Shown here piece by piece: positions 1-7,046 of a stretch of DNA of 7,046 nucleotides. The notes under the pieces are model-generated. The model made no database searches. It saw nothing but the letters and a program-made list of their open reading frames with translations, and had not been told where the DNA came from. Origin of the DNA: an uncultured Muribaculaceae bacterium (lineage in GTDB: Bacteria; Bacteroidota; Bacteroidia; Bacteroidales; Muribaculaceae); contig CAJUHX010000084.1 of assembly GCA_910586455.1 (NCBI GenBank), forward strand, positions 1-7,046. The letters run 5' to 3'. The translations under genes and the position numbers were made by a program. How positions within the stretch are numbered: the first letter of the stretch is position 1; each line of letters begins with the position of its first letter.

Positions 1-3000
1 GGCTCTGGTCAACACCTCCGAAGCCGGAGGTTTCAACGTGCGCGCCTACATTCACCGTGGCCACGTCGCTCATGCTCAAGGTGGCGTTGGCCTTGGCAGC
101 CCAGCCGCCCGACTCGTCGAAATCGGTAACTTTCAGTTCATTGACCCATACTGTACCGTCTTTTGTCGACGATGAGTTGTTGCGCACGCCTACCAGCATC
201 ACACGCACATCACTCAGCGAGGGATTGCCCATCACTGCCACGCGGTTGCGTTCGTTGTCCGGGTCGCGGCCGGTGTACAGCGTACTATAGCCTACACCGG
301 GCTCTTCGTTGCGCTTGGCGCGGTTACGCTCCTGCTTGAGGTCGACCAGCGACTGAAGCGAGAAGTTCATAAAGTTGTTCTCGGGCCATACTTCGTATCG
401 CGCCGACGTAAGGTCGTTATTATACACTCCCGGCGGAGTGAGCTGCAGGGGTATCTCGTACTCGTAATAGTTATTCTTCACATCGCTGCCAAGGCGCAGG
501 AAGAGCGAGAGGTCGCCGCTCTTGAGGTCGGTGTTGTCGTCGATAAGCGCCTCGGCGTGAATCCACATCTGCATGCGCTTGTAGTTGCGCAGGTCGAGCT
601 GTGTATTGCGGTACACACCGCGCGCGTCGCCGGCATTGAGATCAATGACCTTGAGCGACATCGACTGCTCGTTGAGCTGTACAATCTGGCTCTGGCCGGG
701 GTCGGTGATACGGGTCACGCCGGGAGGCAACACATAGTTCACCGGCTGACGGCGGGCATTCTCCTCGATGTTCACCACCGAAATGTCGAGCTGCCCCTCG
801 GCGGGCGCATCGCCTCGGGTGTTGAGGTTGAAGTCGTAGGGGCGCCATTCGCCGCGCACAAGTTCCAGTGTGGCAAAACGCAGGTGGGTTGTCTGCTTGA
901 AACCGGTAAGGAACATTCGCGCGAAGCGTATGGTGGAGAAGTCGCTTATGGAACCGACAATCTTCTCGTAGTCGTGCAGAGGTATCTTGAACTGGTACCA
1001 CTCCACGGTCTGGTCTTTGCCGTCGCGGGTGGGTACTACCGACACCTGTTTGTCGGTGATGTAGTTGCGGCCTACAACCAGATCTTCGGGTCGGATCGAC
1101 ACCTTGTACTGGAAATAGCGCTCGTATTCGTTGAGGGTATTGTCCTGGTTTATGTCTTCCACGTCGGGGGTAGAGCGCGACGACTGGTACAGCGGGTCGC
1201 CGGCATCTTCGGGCGATAGCGAGTTGCCCTCCACGCCGTTGTAGCGCTTGTAACGTTCGAGCACACCCAGACGCTGTGCGTCGTAATCATAGCCACGGTA
1301 GAAGTGATAGTTGTCGCCCGCAGGGTCGTTGAAGGGCGAGAACTCGTCGTCCTGCATCTGTGCGATTACATCGGGCGACAGACGCATGCGAAGTTTGTCG
1401 AGGTAGTCTTTGTACGACGGGAAAGTGAATTCTTCATCATTAGGCAGACCGTCGAGGCCCACGTCCTGCAGCACACGGGCTCCGCTGCTGTTATCGAAAC
1501 TGTAGGTAAGCGAATTCTGGGTGCTTACACGGCCCCATGCGGTTTCGGTAAGGTACTGGTCGTTGCCGTCGACCGGAATACCGTTTTCATAGCCCTTTAG
1601 ACCGTCTTTCAGAATGTCTTCCGATATTTCGCCGAAGTTCAGATATAGGTCGCCGCCGTCGTAGTTAGGGTTCTCGGGGTCCAGGAAAGGACTCATAAGC
1701 CAGAATTGCACGTACTCGATGTTCGACTGCTCGAAGTTGGTGTTGTCCATCTTGCGCATAATGCCGCCCCAGCGACGTTCGGGCTGCAGCAGGTTGCCTT
1801 TGTCATCGATATTGTCAGCGTCGAGGTTGTAGGGGCCGCGCTCGTTGGGATAGTACGACAGGTTCAGTGTCTGTATGTAGTTTGTTTCGCCGTAGCTGAG
1901 TTCGCGGCCGGGGAATATCTCGCTTGATTTCACCTCGCGCACATAGGGATTGGACAACTGCTCCAAATCGCTCTTTATATATCCGGGGGCCATTGACGAG
2001 TTTCGCGAGGTGAACAGGCGGTCGATATAGTACCAGTTGAGCAGCGCACGGTTTTTGCCGTAGTCCACATTGTTGTTCAGCGCAGCCTCGGGAAAGAGCG
2101 GGTCCTTGCCGCTGTCGTAGGGAGTCGAAGCAAGGAACCACGAATAAGGATTGCGCAAGTCTATGCCCGTCTGGGTAGCCTCGAAGTCGTCGACGTACGA
2201 CGAGCCGCGGTTGGAGCCCGACTTCTGCTGGTGCGGCATCAGCCGCGCATATTCGGCGATAAGGTTCAGGCGCGAAGGCTGGGTGGCGTTGACAGTGGGA
2301 ATCTTGTTCAGAAGGTTGGTCAGCCACATGAATTCGCCATTGTATGCCAGATTTAAGCCGAACATTGAGTTGTTGACGGTTTCGTCGCCTATATTCACTT
2401 TCTCGGTAAGGGCTTTCTCACTGAAGTGCAGCAGCGTGGCACCAATGTTAAGGTTGCGCGTCAGCTGATACTGCAGGTCGAGGCCCAGCAAGGTTTTGCG
2501 CTGGAGCGAGAAGAGCGACTGGTTTTCGAGTGTTACGCTTATGCTCTGGCCCGAGTCGATAATGGCCTGATTGGTAATGGTGACTATACCCATGGAGTAG
2601 TCGACGGTATAGTCCGAGTTCTCTGTAAGTGTAACGCCGCCGGCGGTGACAATAACCGAGCCTCGCGGCACATTCATGGCGTTGAGCCTAATCTGCGAGC
2701 CGCTCGAGGCCTGATATTCGCCGCTGAGTATGAATTTGTTTTTGTCGGCGAACTGGCGTGCCACCACCAGCGTGGAGTCATAGAGCTGCGGATAGCAGTA
2801 CTGCTCGGCAAGTACCGGGTCGCCGATTTTTTCGGCAAGGTGGCTGCCGAATGGCTCCGCTACAGGAAAGACTATCTTGCCTGTGGCCGGATAGATGGTA
2901 TAGCCGTCGACAAAGTCGAAAAAGCCGTCGGGATTCGACTCCTCGTTGCTGTCGAGGCGGTCGAGGTTCATCACCTGCAGCAGCGACTGGTTGTTGAGCC

Positions 3001-4723
3001 CCGGCACGGGCAGATAGTTGATTTTGGTGCCGGTGGTGTCGCTAAGATACTGTATGTTCATGCGGAAGTTCGACTTCTGCACCTGATATCCGCCAAGCGA
3101 ATACACGTTTTTCATCATCAGTCGCCACATGGGCAGACGTGGCGAGGTGGTGGTGCTTTTGAGCATCTTCAGATACAGCGACTGGTCGGTGGTGGTTATG
3201 TCGCTTGAGAATTCACCTACCTGATATACCTGCCCGCCGTAGGTGTATTCGTAGGCCACGGCCAGAACTTCGTCGGCGTTCAGAGCCGATTTCACCGATA
3301 TGTAGCCCAGAGTGGTGTTGACGGTGTATTCGCTCGACGACAGCAGGCGGGCGCTCTCTACTTTCTCATAGTCGCGGCCACCCTCTATGCCGTATGCTCC
3401 CAGCGGCTGGAGTACCTGGGTCACATCGGCTATATTGCGCGCGCCGGGATACTCGGTCTTGATTACCGATAACAGGTTGTTGGAGTTGTTCGAAGGGTTA
3501 GGCACCGACAGATTCGGCTGCCAATAGTCGCTGGCCAGGTCGGAATCCTCGCCAAGGTCCATAAAGGCCACCAGATTGCGGCTCTGCTCGTACTTGCCGC
3601 TTTTGTTGGTTACCCACACCTCGATACGTGTAATGTTCACGCCCGACGATACAAACGGCACCTTGGAGGCGAAGCGGTCGTAGTTCTTGCGGAAGAAATG
3701 GCCCAGAAAGAAGTGACGGTTCTGGTCGTACTCGTCGGCATTGATGGTAAACGGAGTGGTCTGCACGCCGCCCTTTGAGCTCACGGTTTTCGATTCCGAC
3801 TGCTGTTGCGACACCAGCGCCGTGGCCGTGAGCTTGCCGAACTGCAGTTTGGTCTTGAAGCCAAACAGAGCCGTGCTACCGCGGATAAGCGACGAACCGG
3901 TGGTCATCGACACATTGCCTGCCTCAATGCTCTTTACTATATCGTCTTCCTTGCCTTCGTATGCCAGTTTCAGATTCTTGGAGTCGAAATCGAAGGTAGC
4001 GTCAGTGTTATAGGTCATGTTGAACTTCATGCGGTCGCCCACCGAGGCATTGATGGTGGCCTGCACCTTCTGGTCGAAATCGAAATATGTTTTCCGGCGC
4101 GACGACAGCGACAGCGACGGGTTGTCTGTCTTGTTGCTCTTTATACCCATCTGCACCTGCACCGTACCCTGGGTTTTCAGCTGCACGCCGCCGGGGCCGA
4201 ATATCTTGTCGAGGGCGCCGAGCTGGAAGTTCATGTCGAAGATATTGAACGGCTCCTTGTCTTTACCCTGGTTTACCATAGAGTTGCGCTCATGGTAATA
4301 ACGCTCCATTGATTTGCGCAGTTGCCAGTTGTTGTATTGTGCTTCGTTGAGCATGAACGGTGTGGCGATTTCCATGTCGCCCACCTTGGTACGCACCACA
4401 TAACAGCGGGTCACAGGGTCGAACTCAGCTGTAGTTGTAATATTCGAGGGGGTGTCGAGGTCGTATGCGAACTCCTCGCGCATAAGGTCTTCGTAGGTCT
4501 GCGGCACAGTCTGCTGCGCTCCCAGCGGCAGCATTATGCTGTCGGCCTGAATAGCAGGCTGCGGTACCGGATAAGCTGCCGGAGCAGGCGGCGCCATGGT
4601 TGTCTGCGACTGCGGACGCGCCACGGCTATATACGCAAGCGCGGCCACTATGCCCGTAATGAGCATAATCGCCGTACGCCTGAAAATCGCATAGGTATTA
4701 TTTCTGTTCTTTGCTTTTTCCAT
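1..4723 (-). CDS. sprA: SprA/Sov, outer-membrane translocon of the type IX secretion system (3' end beyond the left edge)
   Basis: SprA (Sov in Porphyromonas) is the giant beta-barrel through which type IX substrates cross the outer membrane; in Flavobacterium it is also needed for gliding. Here 1574 codons are visible without a stop, against about 2400 in the family, so roughly the last third is missing at the left edge. The ATG at 4723 gives a basic N-terminus (K3, K5, R7, R15, R16), a hydrophobic core at about 18-35 and a likely cleavage after A33-V-A35, then a Pro/Ala-rich linker. A later Met (M20) would lose the basic region, so 4723 is preferred. Family-typical blocks in order are LFGFKTKLQFGKL (286-298), YDQNRHFF (332-339), NITRIEVWVTNK (363-374), YVDDFE (843-848), WYQFKIPL (1242-1249), IRFARMFLTGF (1265-1275), NYYEYEIPLQLTPPG (1418-1432) and GFGGVDQ (1567-1573). 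These cover the SprA_N-type repeats and the following barrel part. It is the last visible gene of a pepC-ruvA-sprA unit. Assignment is from recognised motifs, not a database search. Confidence 0.95.
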   Translation of the reverse strand, partial: MEKAKNRNNTYAIFRRTAIMLITGIVAALAYIAVARPQSQTTMAPPAPAAYPVPQPAIQADSIMLPLGAQQTVPQTYEDLMREEFAYDLDTPSNITTTAEFDPVTRCYVVRTKVGDMEIATPFMLNEAQYNNWQLRKSMERYYHERNSMVNQGKDKEPFNIFDMNFQLGALDKIFGPGGVQLKTQGTVQVQMGIKSNKTDNPSLSLSSRRKTYFDFDQKVQATINASVGDRMKFNMTYNTDATFDFDSKNLKLAYEGKEDDIVKSIEAGNVSMTTGSSLIRGSTALFGFKTKLQFGKLTATALVSQQQSESKTVSSKGGVQTTPFTINADEYDQNRHFFLGHFFRKNYDRFASKVPFVSSGVNITRIEVWVTNKSGKYEQSRNLVAFMDLGEDSDLASDYWQPNLSVPNPSNNSNNLLSVIKTEYPGARNIADVTQVLQPLGAYGIEGGRDYEKVESARLLSSSEYTVNTTLGYISVKSALNADEVLAVAYEYTYGGQVYQVGEFSSDITTTDQSLYLKMLKSTTTSPRLPMWRLMMKNVYSLGGYQVQKSNFRMNIQYLSDTTGTKINYLPVPGLNNQSLLQVMNLDRLDSNEESNPDGFFDFVDGYTIYPATGKIVFPVAEPFGSHLAEKIGDPVLAEQYCYPQLYDSTLVVARQFADKNKFILSGEYQASSGSQIRLNAMNVPRGSVIVTAGGVTLTENSDYTVDYSMGIVTITNQAIIDSGQSISVTLENQSLFSLQRKTLLGLDLQYQLTRNLNIGATLLHFSEKALTEKVNIGDETVNNSMFGLNLAYNGEFMWLTNLLNKIPTVNATQPSRLNLIAEYARLMPHQQKSGSNRGSSYVDDFEATQTGIDLRNPYSWFLASTPYDSGKDPLFPEAALNNNVDYGKNRALLNWYYIDRLFTSRNSSMAPGYIKSDLEQLSNPYVREVKSSEIFPGRELSYGETNYIQTLNLSYYPNERGPYNLDADNIDDKGNLLQPERRWGGIMRKMDNTNFEQSNIEYVQFWLMSPFLDPENPNYDGGDLYLNFGEISEDILKDGLKGYENGIPVDGNDQYLTETAWGRVSTQNSLTYSFDNSSGARVLQDVGLDGLPNDEEFTFPSYKDYLDKLRMRLSPDVIAQMQDDEFSPFNDPAGDNYHFYRGYDYDAQRLGVLERYKRYNGVEGNSLSPEDAGDPLYQSSRSTPDVEDINQDNTLNEYERYFQYKVSIRPEDLVVGRNYITDKQVSVVPTRDGKDQTVEWYQFKIPLHDYEKIVGSISDFSTIRFARMFLTGFKQTTHLRFATLELVRGEWRPYDFNLNTRGDAPAEGQLDISVVNIEENARRQPVNYVLPPGVTRITDPGQSQIVQLNEQSMSLKVIDLNAGDARGVYRNTQLDLRNYKRMQMWIHAEALIDDNTDLKSGDLSLFLRLGSDVKNNYYEYEIPLQLTPPGVYNNDLTSARYEVWPENNFMNFSLQSLVDLKQERNRAKRNEEPGVGYSTLYTGRDPDNERNRVAVMGNPSLSDVRVMLVGVRNNSSSTKDGTVWVNELKVTDFDESGGWAAKANATLSMSDVATVNVGAHVETSGFGGVDQS

Positions 4724-4759
4724 CAATTGCGTGTCGCCCGCTTCATATATGCTATGCCG

Positions 4760-4783
4760 CAGCCATCGCCTGAGCGGTGCCTG
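4760..4783 (-). other. Imperfect hairpin in the ruvA-sprA spacer
   Basis: In the 71-base spacer between the ruvA stop and the sprA start, the transcript strand reads CAGGCACCGC, TCAG, GCGATGGCTG. The arms can pair at eight of ten positions (a G/G and a C/A mismatch) around a four-base TCAG loop. No T-run follows, so it does not look like an intrinsic terminator. It could be a structure that affects mRNA stability or sprA translation, or chance in GC-rich DNA. No TAnnTTTG promoter is seen in this spacer, which suggests that sprA depends on transcription from upstream. Confidence 0.3.
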
Positions 4784-4794
4784 CAACACACGTC

Positions 4795-5379
4795 CTACAT
4801 CAGCGGCAAAGCCTTGCGGATGGCTACTTCGACCTTCAGACCGGGCTCGCTGTCAAAGAGTTTGCCCAGCACCTTGCGGCTCTGCTGGGCTGTAAAGCCA
4901 AGCATTACCAGAGCTGCCAGAGCCTCCTCGAAAACCTCGCTGTCGGCGGGCGACTGTTGTATTAACGTAGCATCACCCGTTTTTATTTTATCACGGAGGT
5001 CTACGATTATACGTTCGGCGGTTTTGGCCCCTACGCCCTTCACGCCTTTGAGGCGCCGCAAATCGCTTCCGGCAATCACTCCGGGCAGCTCTGCGGCAGG
5101 TATAGCACTCAGTATCATGCGGGCGGTGCCTGCCCCTACCCCGCTCACACCCACCAGCTGGCGGAAGAGTTCGCGCTCGGTTTCTTCGAGGAAGCCGAAG
5201 AGAGTCCAGGCATCGTCGCGTATCGATTCATGCACCCACAGCACTGCCTCCGGCTGTTCCTCGAGAGCCGAATAGGTGGGCAAAGTTATGTTCAGCTGAT
5301 AAGCCACACCGCCGGCAGTTTCCACTGTCACAGCGGCCGGGTTCAGTCGCACCACGCGACCTCTGATATATTCTATCAT
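4795..5379 (-). CDS. ruvA: Holliday junction DNA-binding protein RuvA
   Basis: RuvA forms tetramers that clasp the four-way Holliday junction in the cytoplasm and hold RuvB, the hexameric ATPase that drives branch migration in recombinational repair. The 194-residue protein has the full family layout (E. coli RuvA is 203). Residues 1-64 are the OB-fold, starting MIEYIRG, with H50 and the acidic pair D55-D56, which lines up with the E. coli acidic pin E55-D56. Two helix-hairpin-helix motifs follow, at about 75-94 (VGVSGVGAGTA) and 110-129 (LKGVKGVGAKTAERIIVDL). After a short linker (about 134-146), residues 147-194 form the small domain III that contacts RuvB. The gene begins only 4 bases after the pepC stop (TGA CAAT ATG), so translation is probably coupled. 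The purine-rich GAAGAA at the end of pepC could help ribosome binding, though a standard Shine-Dalgarno sequence is not evident. Nothing looks truncated; neither ruvB nor ruvC is in the window. Confidence 0.97.
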   Translation of the reverse strand: MIEYIRGRVVRLNPAAVTVETAGGVAYQLNITLPTYSALEEQPEAVLWVHESIRDDAWTLFGFLEETERELFRQLVGVSGVGAGTARMILSAIPAAELPGVIAGSDLRRLKGVKGVGAKTAERIIVDLRDKIKTGDATLIQQSPADSEVFEEALAALVMLGFTAQQSRKVLGKLFDSEPGLKVEVAIRKALPLM

Positions 5380-5383
5380 ATTG

Positions 5384-6772
5384 TCATTCTTCGTTTATAA
5401 ACATGAAGTCCCAGGCCGGCAGCATCTGTGGCTTCTGTTCGAGCAGTTTCAGGGTTGCTTCAGGCAGATATTTGCGCTCCACCACCAGACGGAACATGTA
5501 TTCGTCCATCCAGTTGTCGGTAGCGAGCAGATGACCGTCGTTGGCGCCGGGCCCCCAGCTGTTCTCTATCAGCCATGAGGCGGGTTTTCCATTCGCATCA
5601 AGGTCTACGCCCACCAGTGTCATGGCGTGGGTCGAGGCGCTGGCATGGCTGAGTATGCGGTCGCGCTTGTCCATATCCAGGCTCACACCCATCAGTGCCT
5701 CGTAGTCGTAGTTGTCAAGGTCGAGTGTACCGTTGGTACGGTCCATCTGCTTGCCTACATCGCAGCTGAAATACATGGCTGTGGAATCCTTAATGGATGC
5801 AATTGCGGCGGCTTTGATTTCATCGACAGGCAGGTTGATGTAGCGCCAGTTGTCGCCGTCATAGGTATGGCGGTCGTAGTCAATTTCGTACACCTTATAA
5901 TACGGACGCGAGGGATCGTTCATCAGCATCACATAGTTGCCTTTGAGGTCGTTGCCGAAATACTCTGCATAAAATTCCTGCGGAGTGTATTTGCGGCAGT
6001 CAACCGTGTTGCCCTTGCTGTCTTTGCGTTTCCATGTAAATTCCGTGGGAGGCTCGCCCAAAGTCAGTGCCAGCATACGGTAAACATCGGCCAGCATCTG
6101 CTGTTTGCGCTCGTCCAGAGCCTTGGCCTTGGCGCCGCCGGCTGCCATGCGGCGCAGTTCCATGCCGTCGCGGCGCAGCTTGGTACTCAGCAGCTGACGC
6201 AGGCGCGAGGTATTCTCGCTGCTGTAAGTTTCGGGCATGGCCTCGCGGGGCACAACGCCGTATTTGCTTACATTGTCGGCCAGACCGGTAAACTGGCCGC
6301 CGTCGCTCAGCGGATTCATGAACAGCCAGTCGACCATACGGTCGTCGAGCGGCAGGTCGACACGGTCGATTATACCCTGCAGAAACAGGTTGGCCTTCTC
6401 CAGCTGGTCGTAGAAGAAATTGTAGTTCTGCGACAGCTCCAGCATGGGCAGGTCGTGGTTCTTCATTGCCTGGGCACGCAGCACGTTCAGGCCTGTAAAA
6501 AGCCAGCAGCGACCCGATGACTTCTGGTTGGTTATACCCTTGCTGGGCACACGGTGGCTAACTTCGGCATCGACTCCGAGGCGGGCGTGGGCACTGCGTG
6601 CAAGAGTATTTATATCGGTAGAGGCAATGGCGTTCTGCAAGGCACGTGTCGAGGCTTCGTTGTTGTACGACCGGCGAAGCTGACCGAGGTTTTCGGCGCT
6701 GATTCCACCGGTAGTCTGCGCACACAGGGAGCCGGCCCCCAGCAACAGTAAAGATGTAAGTATCGTTCTCAT
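5384..6772 (-). CDS. pepC: Secreted C1B cysteine peptidase, aminopeptidase C / bleomycin hydrolase family
   Basis: This papain-type peptidase should remove N-terminal residues from peptides. Its 462 residues begin with a signal peptide (MRTILTSLLLLGAGSLCAQ, likely cut after A18), so it is predicted to be periplasmic, unlike the cytosolic lactococcal PepC and eukaryotic bleomycin hydrolase. C17 lies in GSLC, a poor lipobox, so a lipoprotein is less likely. The catalytic set is complete: oxyanion-hole Q83 and nucleophile C89 in NQKSSGRCW, H382 in THAMTLVGVD and N404 in ENSWG. SHRVPSKGITNQ just before Q83 is typical of the Bacteroidales branch. The long region between C89 and H382 (about 290 residues) fits the C1B class. 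The protein ends LPAWDFMFINEE, at the place of the C-terminal arm (LPAWDPMGALA-like in other members) that enters the active site and gives aminopeptidase activity. It is the first gene of the probable unit with ruvA and sprA. Its ATG is 25 bases from the promoter -7 box, with no Shine-Dalgarno sequence. Physiological substrates are unknown. Confidence 0.93.
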   Translation of the reverse strand: MRTILTSLLLLGAGSLCAQTTGGISAENLGQLRRSYNNEASTRALQNAIASTDINTLARSAHARLGVDAEVSHRVPSKGITNQKSSGRCWLFTGLNVLRAQAMKNHDLPMLELSQNYNFFYDQLEKANLFLQGIIDRVDLPLDDRMVDWLFMNPLSDGGQFTGLADNVSKYGVVPREAMPETYSSENTSRLRQLLSTKLRRDGMELRRMAAGGAKAKALDERKQQMLADVYRMLALTLGEPPTEFTWKRKDSKGNTVDCRKYTPQEFYAEYFGNDLKGNYVMLMNDPSRPYYKVYEIDYDRHTYDGDNWRYINLPVDEIKAAAIASIKDSTAMYFSCDVGKQMDRTNGTLDLDNYDYEALMGVSLDMDKRDRILSHASASTHAMTLVGVDLDANGKPASWLIENSWGPGANDGHLLATDNWMDEYMFRLVVERKYLPEATLKLLEQKPQMLPAWDFMFINEE

Positions 6773-6796
6773 TGGGTATGTGATTGATTCAGACTA

Positions 6797-6828
6797 CAAA
6801 TTTAATGTTTTTTATCGAATTCTGCAAT
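6797..6828 (-). promoter_or_regulatory. Bacteroidota-type promoter upstream of pepC-ruvA-sprA
   Basis: On the minus strand, TAAATTTG (6804 to 6797) matches the -7 consensus TAnnTTTG of the primary sigma factor of Bacteroidota. ATTG (6828 to 6825) lies 20 bases upstream, at the usual distance for the -33 TTTG box, of which three of four bases match. Transcription would start near 6790-6793, giving a leader of about 20 bases before the pepC ATG at 6772. The site lies in AT-rich DNA and points at the only gene able to use it. It is a consensus match, not a mapped start. Confidence 0.6.
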
Positions 6829-6928
6829 ACTCTGTGCTTTTAAGGCCTGCCCATCGGTCTTTGTCAATGATATTATCAAGATTGGTAATTAGATAACCAT
6901 AGATTTGCTATAATACGCAGATAGTAAT
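6829..6928. other. AT-rich intergenic spacer, no gene seen
   Basis: The 100 bases between the promoter and the stop codon of the upstream partial frame hold no plausible gene in either strand. The only tidy structure is an 11-base palindrome, TGATATTATCA at 6868-6878 (five-base arms around one T), lying about 40 bases upstream of the -33 box. Such a site could bind a regulator but is also easy to find by chance in AT-rich DNA. No terminator with a GC stem and a T-run was found for the gene entering from the right. Confidence 0.4.
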
Positions 6929-7046
6929 TCATTTCTTTTCCCTTTTCTTCCATAGGCATATAAATAGGATTAAGGCCAACAGATAATTTACCCACATAGA
7001 TATTGAAAAAGCGTCAAATCTCAACTTGACACTCTCAATTAAGAAA
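6929..7046 (-). CDS. Possible 3' end of an unidentified gene for a protein with a C-terminal membrane helix
   Basis: Reading leftward from the window edge, the minus-strand frame starting at 7045 stays open for 38 codons and stops at a TGA (6931-6929). The visible tail is polar and mixed at first (FLIESVKLRFDAF), then has one strongly hydrophobic stretch, about visible residues 18-32 (WVNYLLALILFICLW), and ends with the basic tail KKREKK. That is the classic shape of a final transmembrane helix with its charged end in the cytoplasm. Alternatively, an ATG at 6997 would give a 22-residue one-helix peptide. An open run of this length can occur by chance in AT-rich DNA, so the call rests mainly on the helix-plus-basic-tail pattern. 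No family can be named from this fragment. Confidence 0.4.
   Translation of the reverse strand, partial: FLIESVKLRFDAFSISMWVNYLLALILFICLWKKREKK

Noticed and set aside
557..1219. 220-codon plus-strand open frame opposite sprA
   Set aside because: It lies exactly codon-on-codon against the sprA frame. It stays open because sprA here lacks TTA, CTA and TCA codons, and its translation resembles no known protein.
1815..2327. 170-codon minus-strand open frame inside sprA
   Set aside because: It lies in another frame of the same strand within continuous SprA coding sequence, and the Arg/Pro/Ala-rich translation has no domain signal.
2426..3208. 260-codon plus-strand open frame opposite sprA
   Set aside because: Same codon-aligned antisense frame as the other shadows. 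The minus strand carries recognisable SprA sequence throughout.
3806..4312. 168-codon plus-strand open frame opposite the sprA N-terminal part
   Set aside because: Codon-aligned antisense shadow of conserved SprA blocks (residues about 138-306), with no family features of its own.
4322..5275. 317-codon plus-strand open frame spanning the sprA start, the spacer and most of ruvA
   Set aside because: It is antisense to two solid genes and crosses their junction. The Arg/Ser-rich translation in the ruvA part is typical of a GC-rich shadow.
5627..6520. 297-codon plus-strand open frame opposite pepC
   Set aside because: Codon-aligned antisense shadow of a peptidase with a full catalytic set; the Val/His/Gln-rich translation looks artificial.
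5384..6772. Possible lipoprotein signal on the peptidase (C17)
   Set aside because: The residues before the cysteine (G-S-L) do not fit the lipobox well, and CAQ fits an ordinary signal peptidase I cut followed by Q.
6900..6908. TAGATTTGC on the plus strand, matching the -7 box TAnnTTTG
   Set aside because: No -33 box at the right distance (the nearest TTG is only 15 bases upstream), and no plus-strand gene starts between it and the window edge.
6909..6914. TATAAT on the plus strand, like an E. coli -10 box
   Set aside because: The phylum uses a different consensus, no -35 partner sits at about 17 bases, and there is no downstream gene on that strand.

Overview
The window looks like a chromosomal segment from the order Bacteroidales (phylum Bacteroidota). 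Three things point there: a SprA/Sov-type outer-membrane translocon protein, which is confined to that phylum; a secreted aminopeptidase C of the type common in gut Bacteroidales; and a promoter of the phylum's own -33/-7 form (TAnnTTTG), with no clear Shine-Dalgarno sequences. The coding DNA is GC-rich and the right-hand spacer AT-rich. A Muribaculaceae- or Alistipes-like gut organism would fit, but the family cannot be settled from this sequence alone.

Every gene I can support lies on the minus strand, so the window reads right to left. At the right edge (6929-7046) is the probable 3' end of a gene encoding a protein with a C-terminal membrane helix. An AT-rich spacer follows, holding a good Bacteroidota-type promoter (6797-6828). 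Then come a secreted C1B cysteine peptidase (pepC/bleomycin hydrolase family, 5384-6772), ruvA (4795-5379) 4 bases downstream, and, after a 71-base spacer with a weak hairpin (4760-4783), sprA, which starts at 4723 and runs off the left edge. The visible sprA part is 1574 codons, about two thirds of a typical SprA. Reading every codon from 4723 down to 2 found no stop and no frame break.

The three genes are probably one transcription unit served mainly by the promoter before pepC. It joins unrelated jobs: peptide trimming in the periplasm, Holliday-junction recognition in the cytoplasm, and the giant outer-membrane barrel of the type IX secretion system. From memory, ruvA lies next to sprA in other Bacteroidota too, so this looks like ordinary core-genome synteny. 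I found no mobile element, CRISPR array, tRNA, rRNA or defence cassette. Large plus-strand open frames opposite sprA and pepC are antisense shadows.
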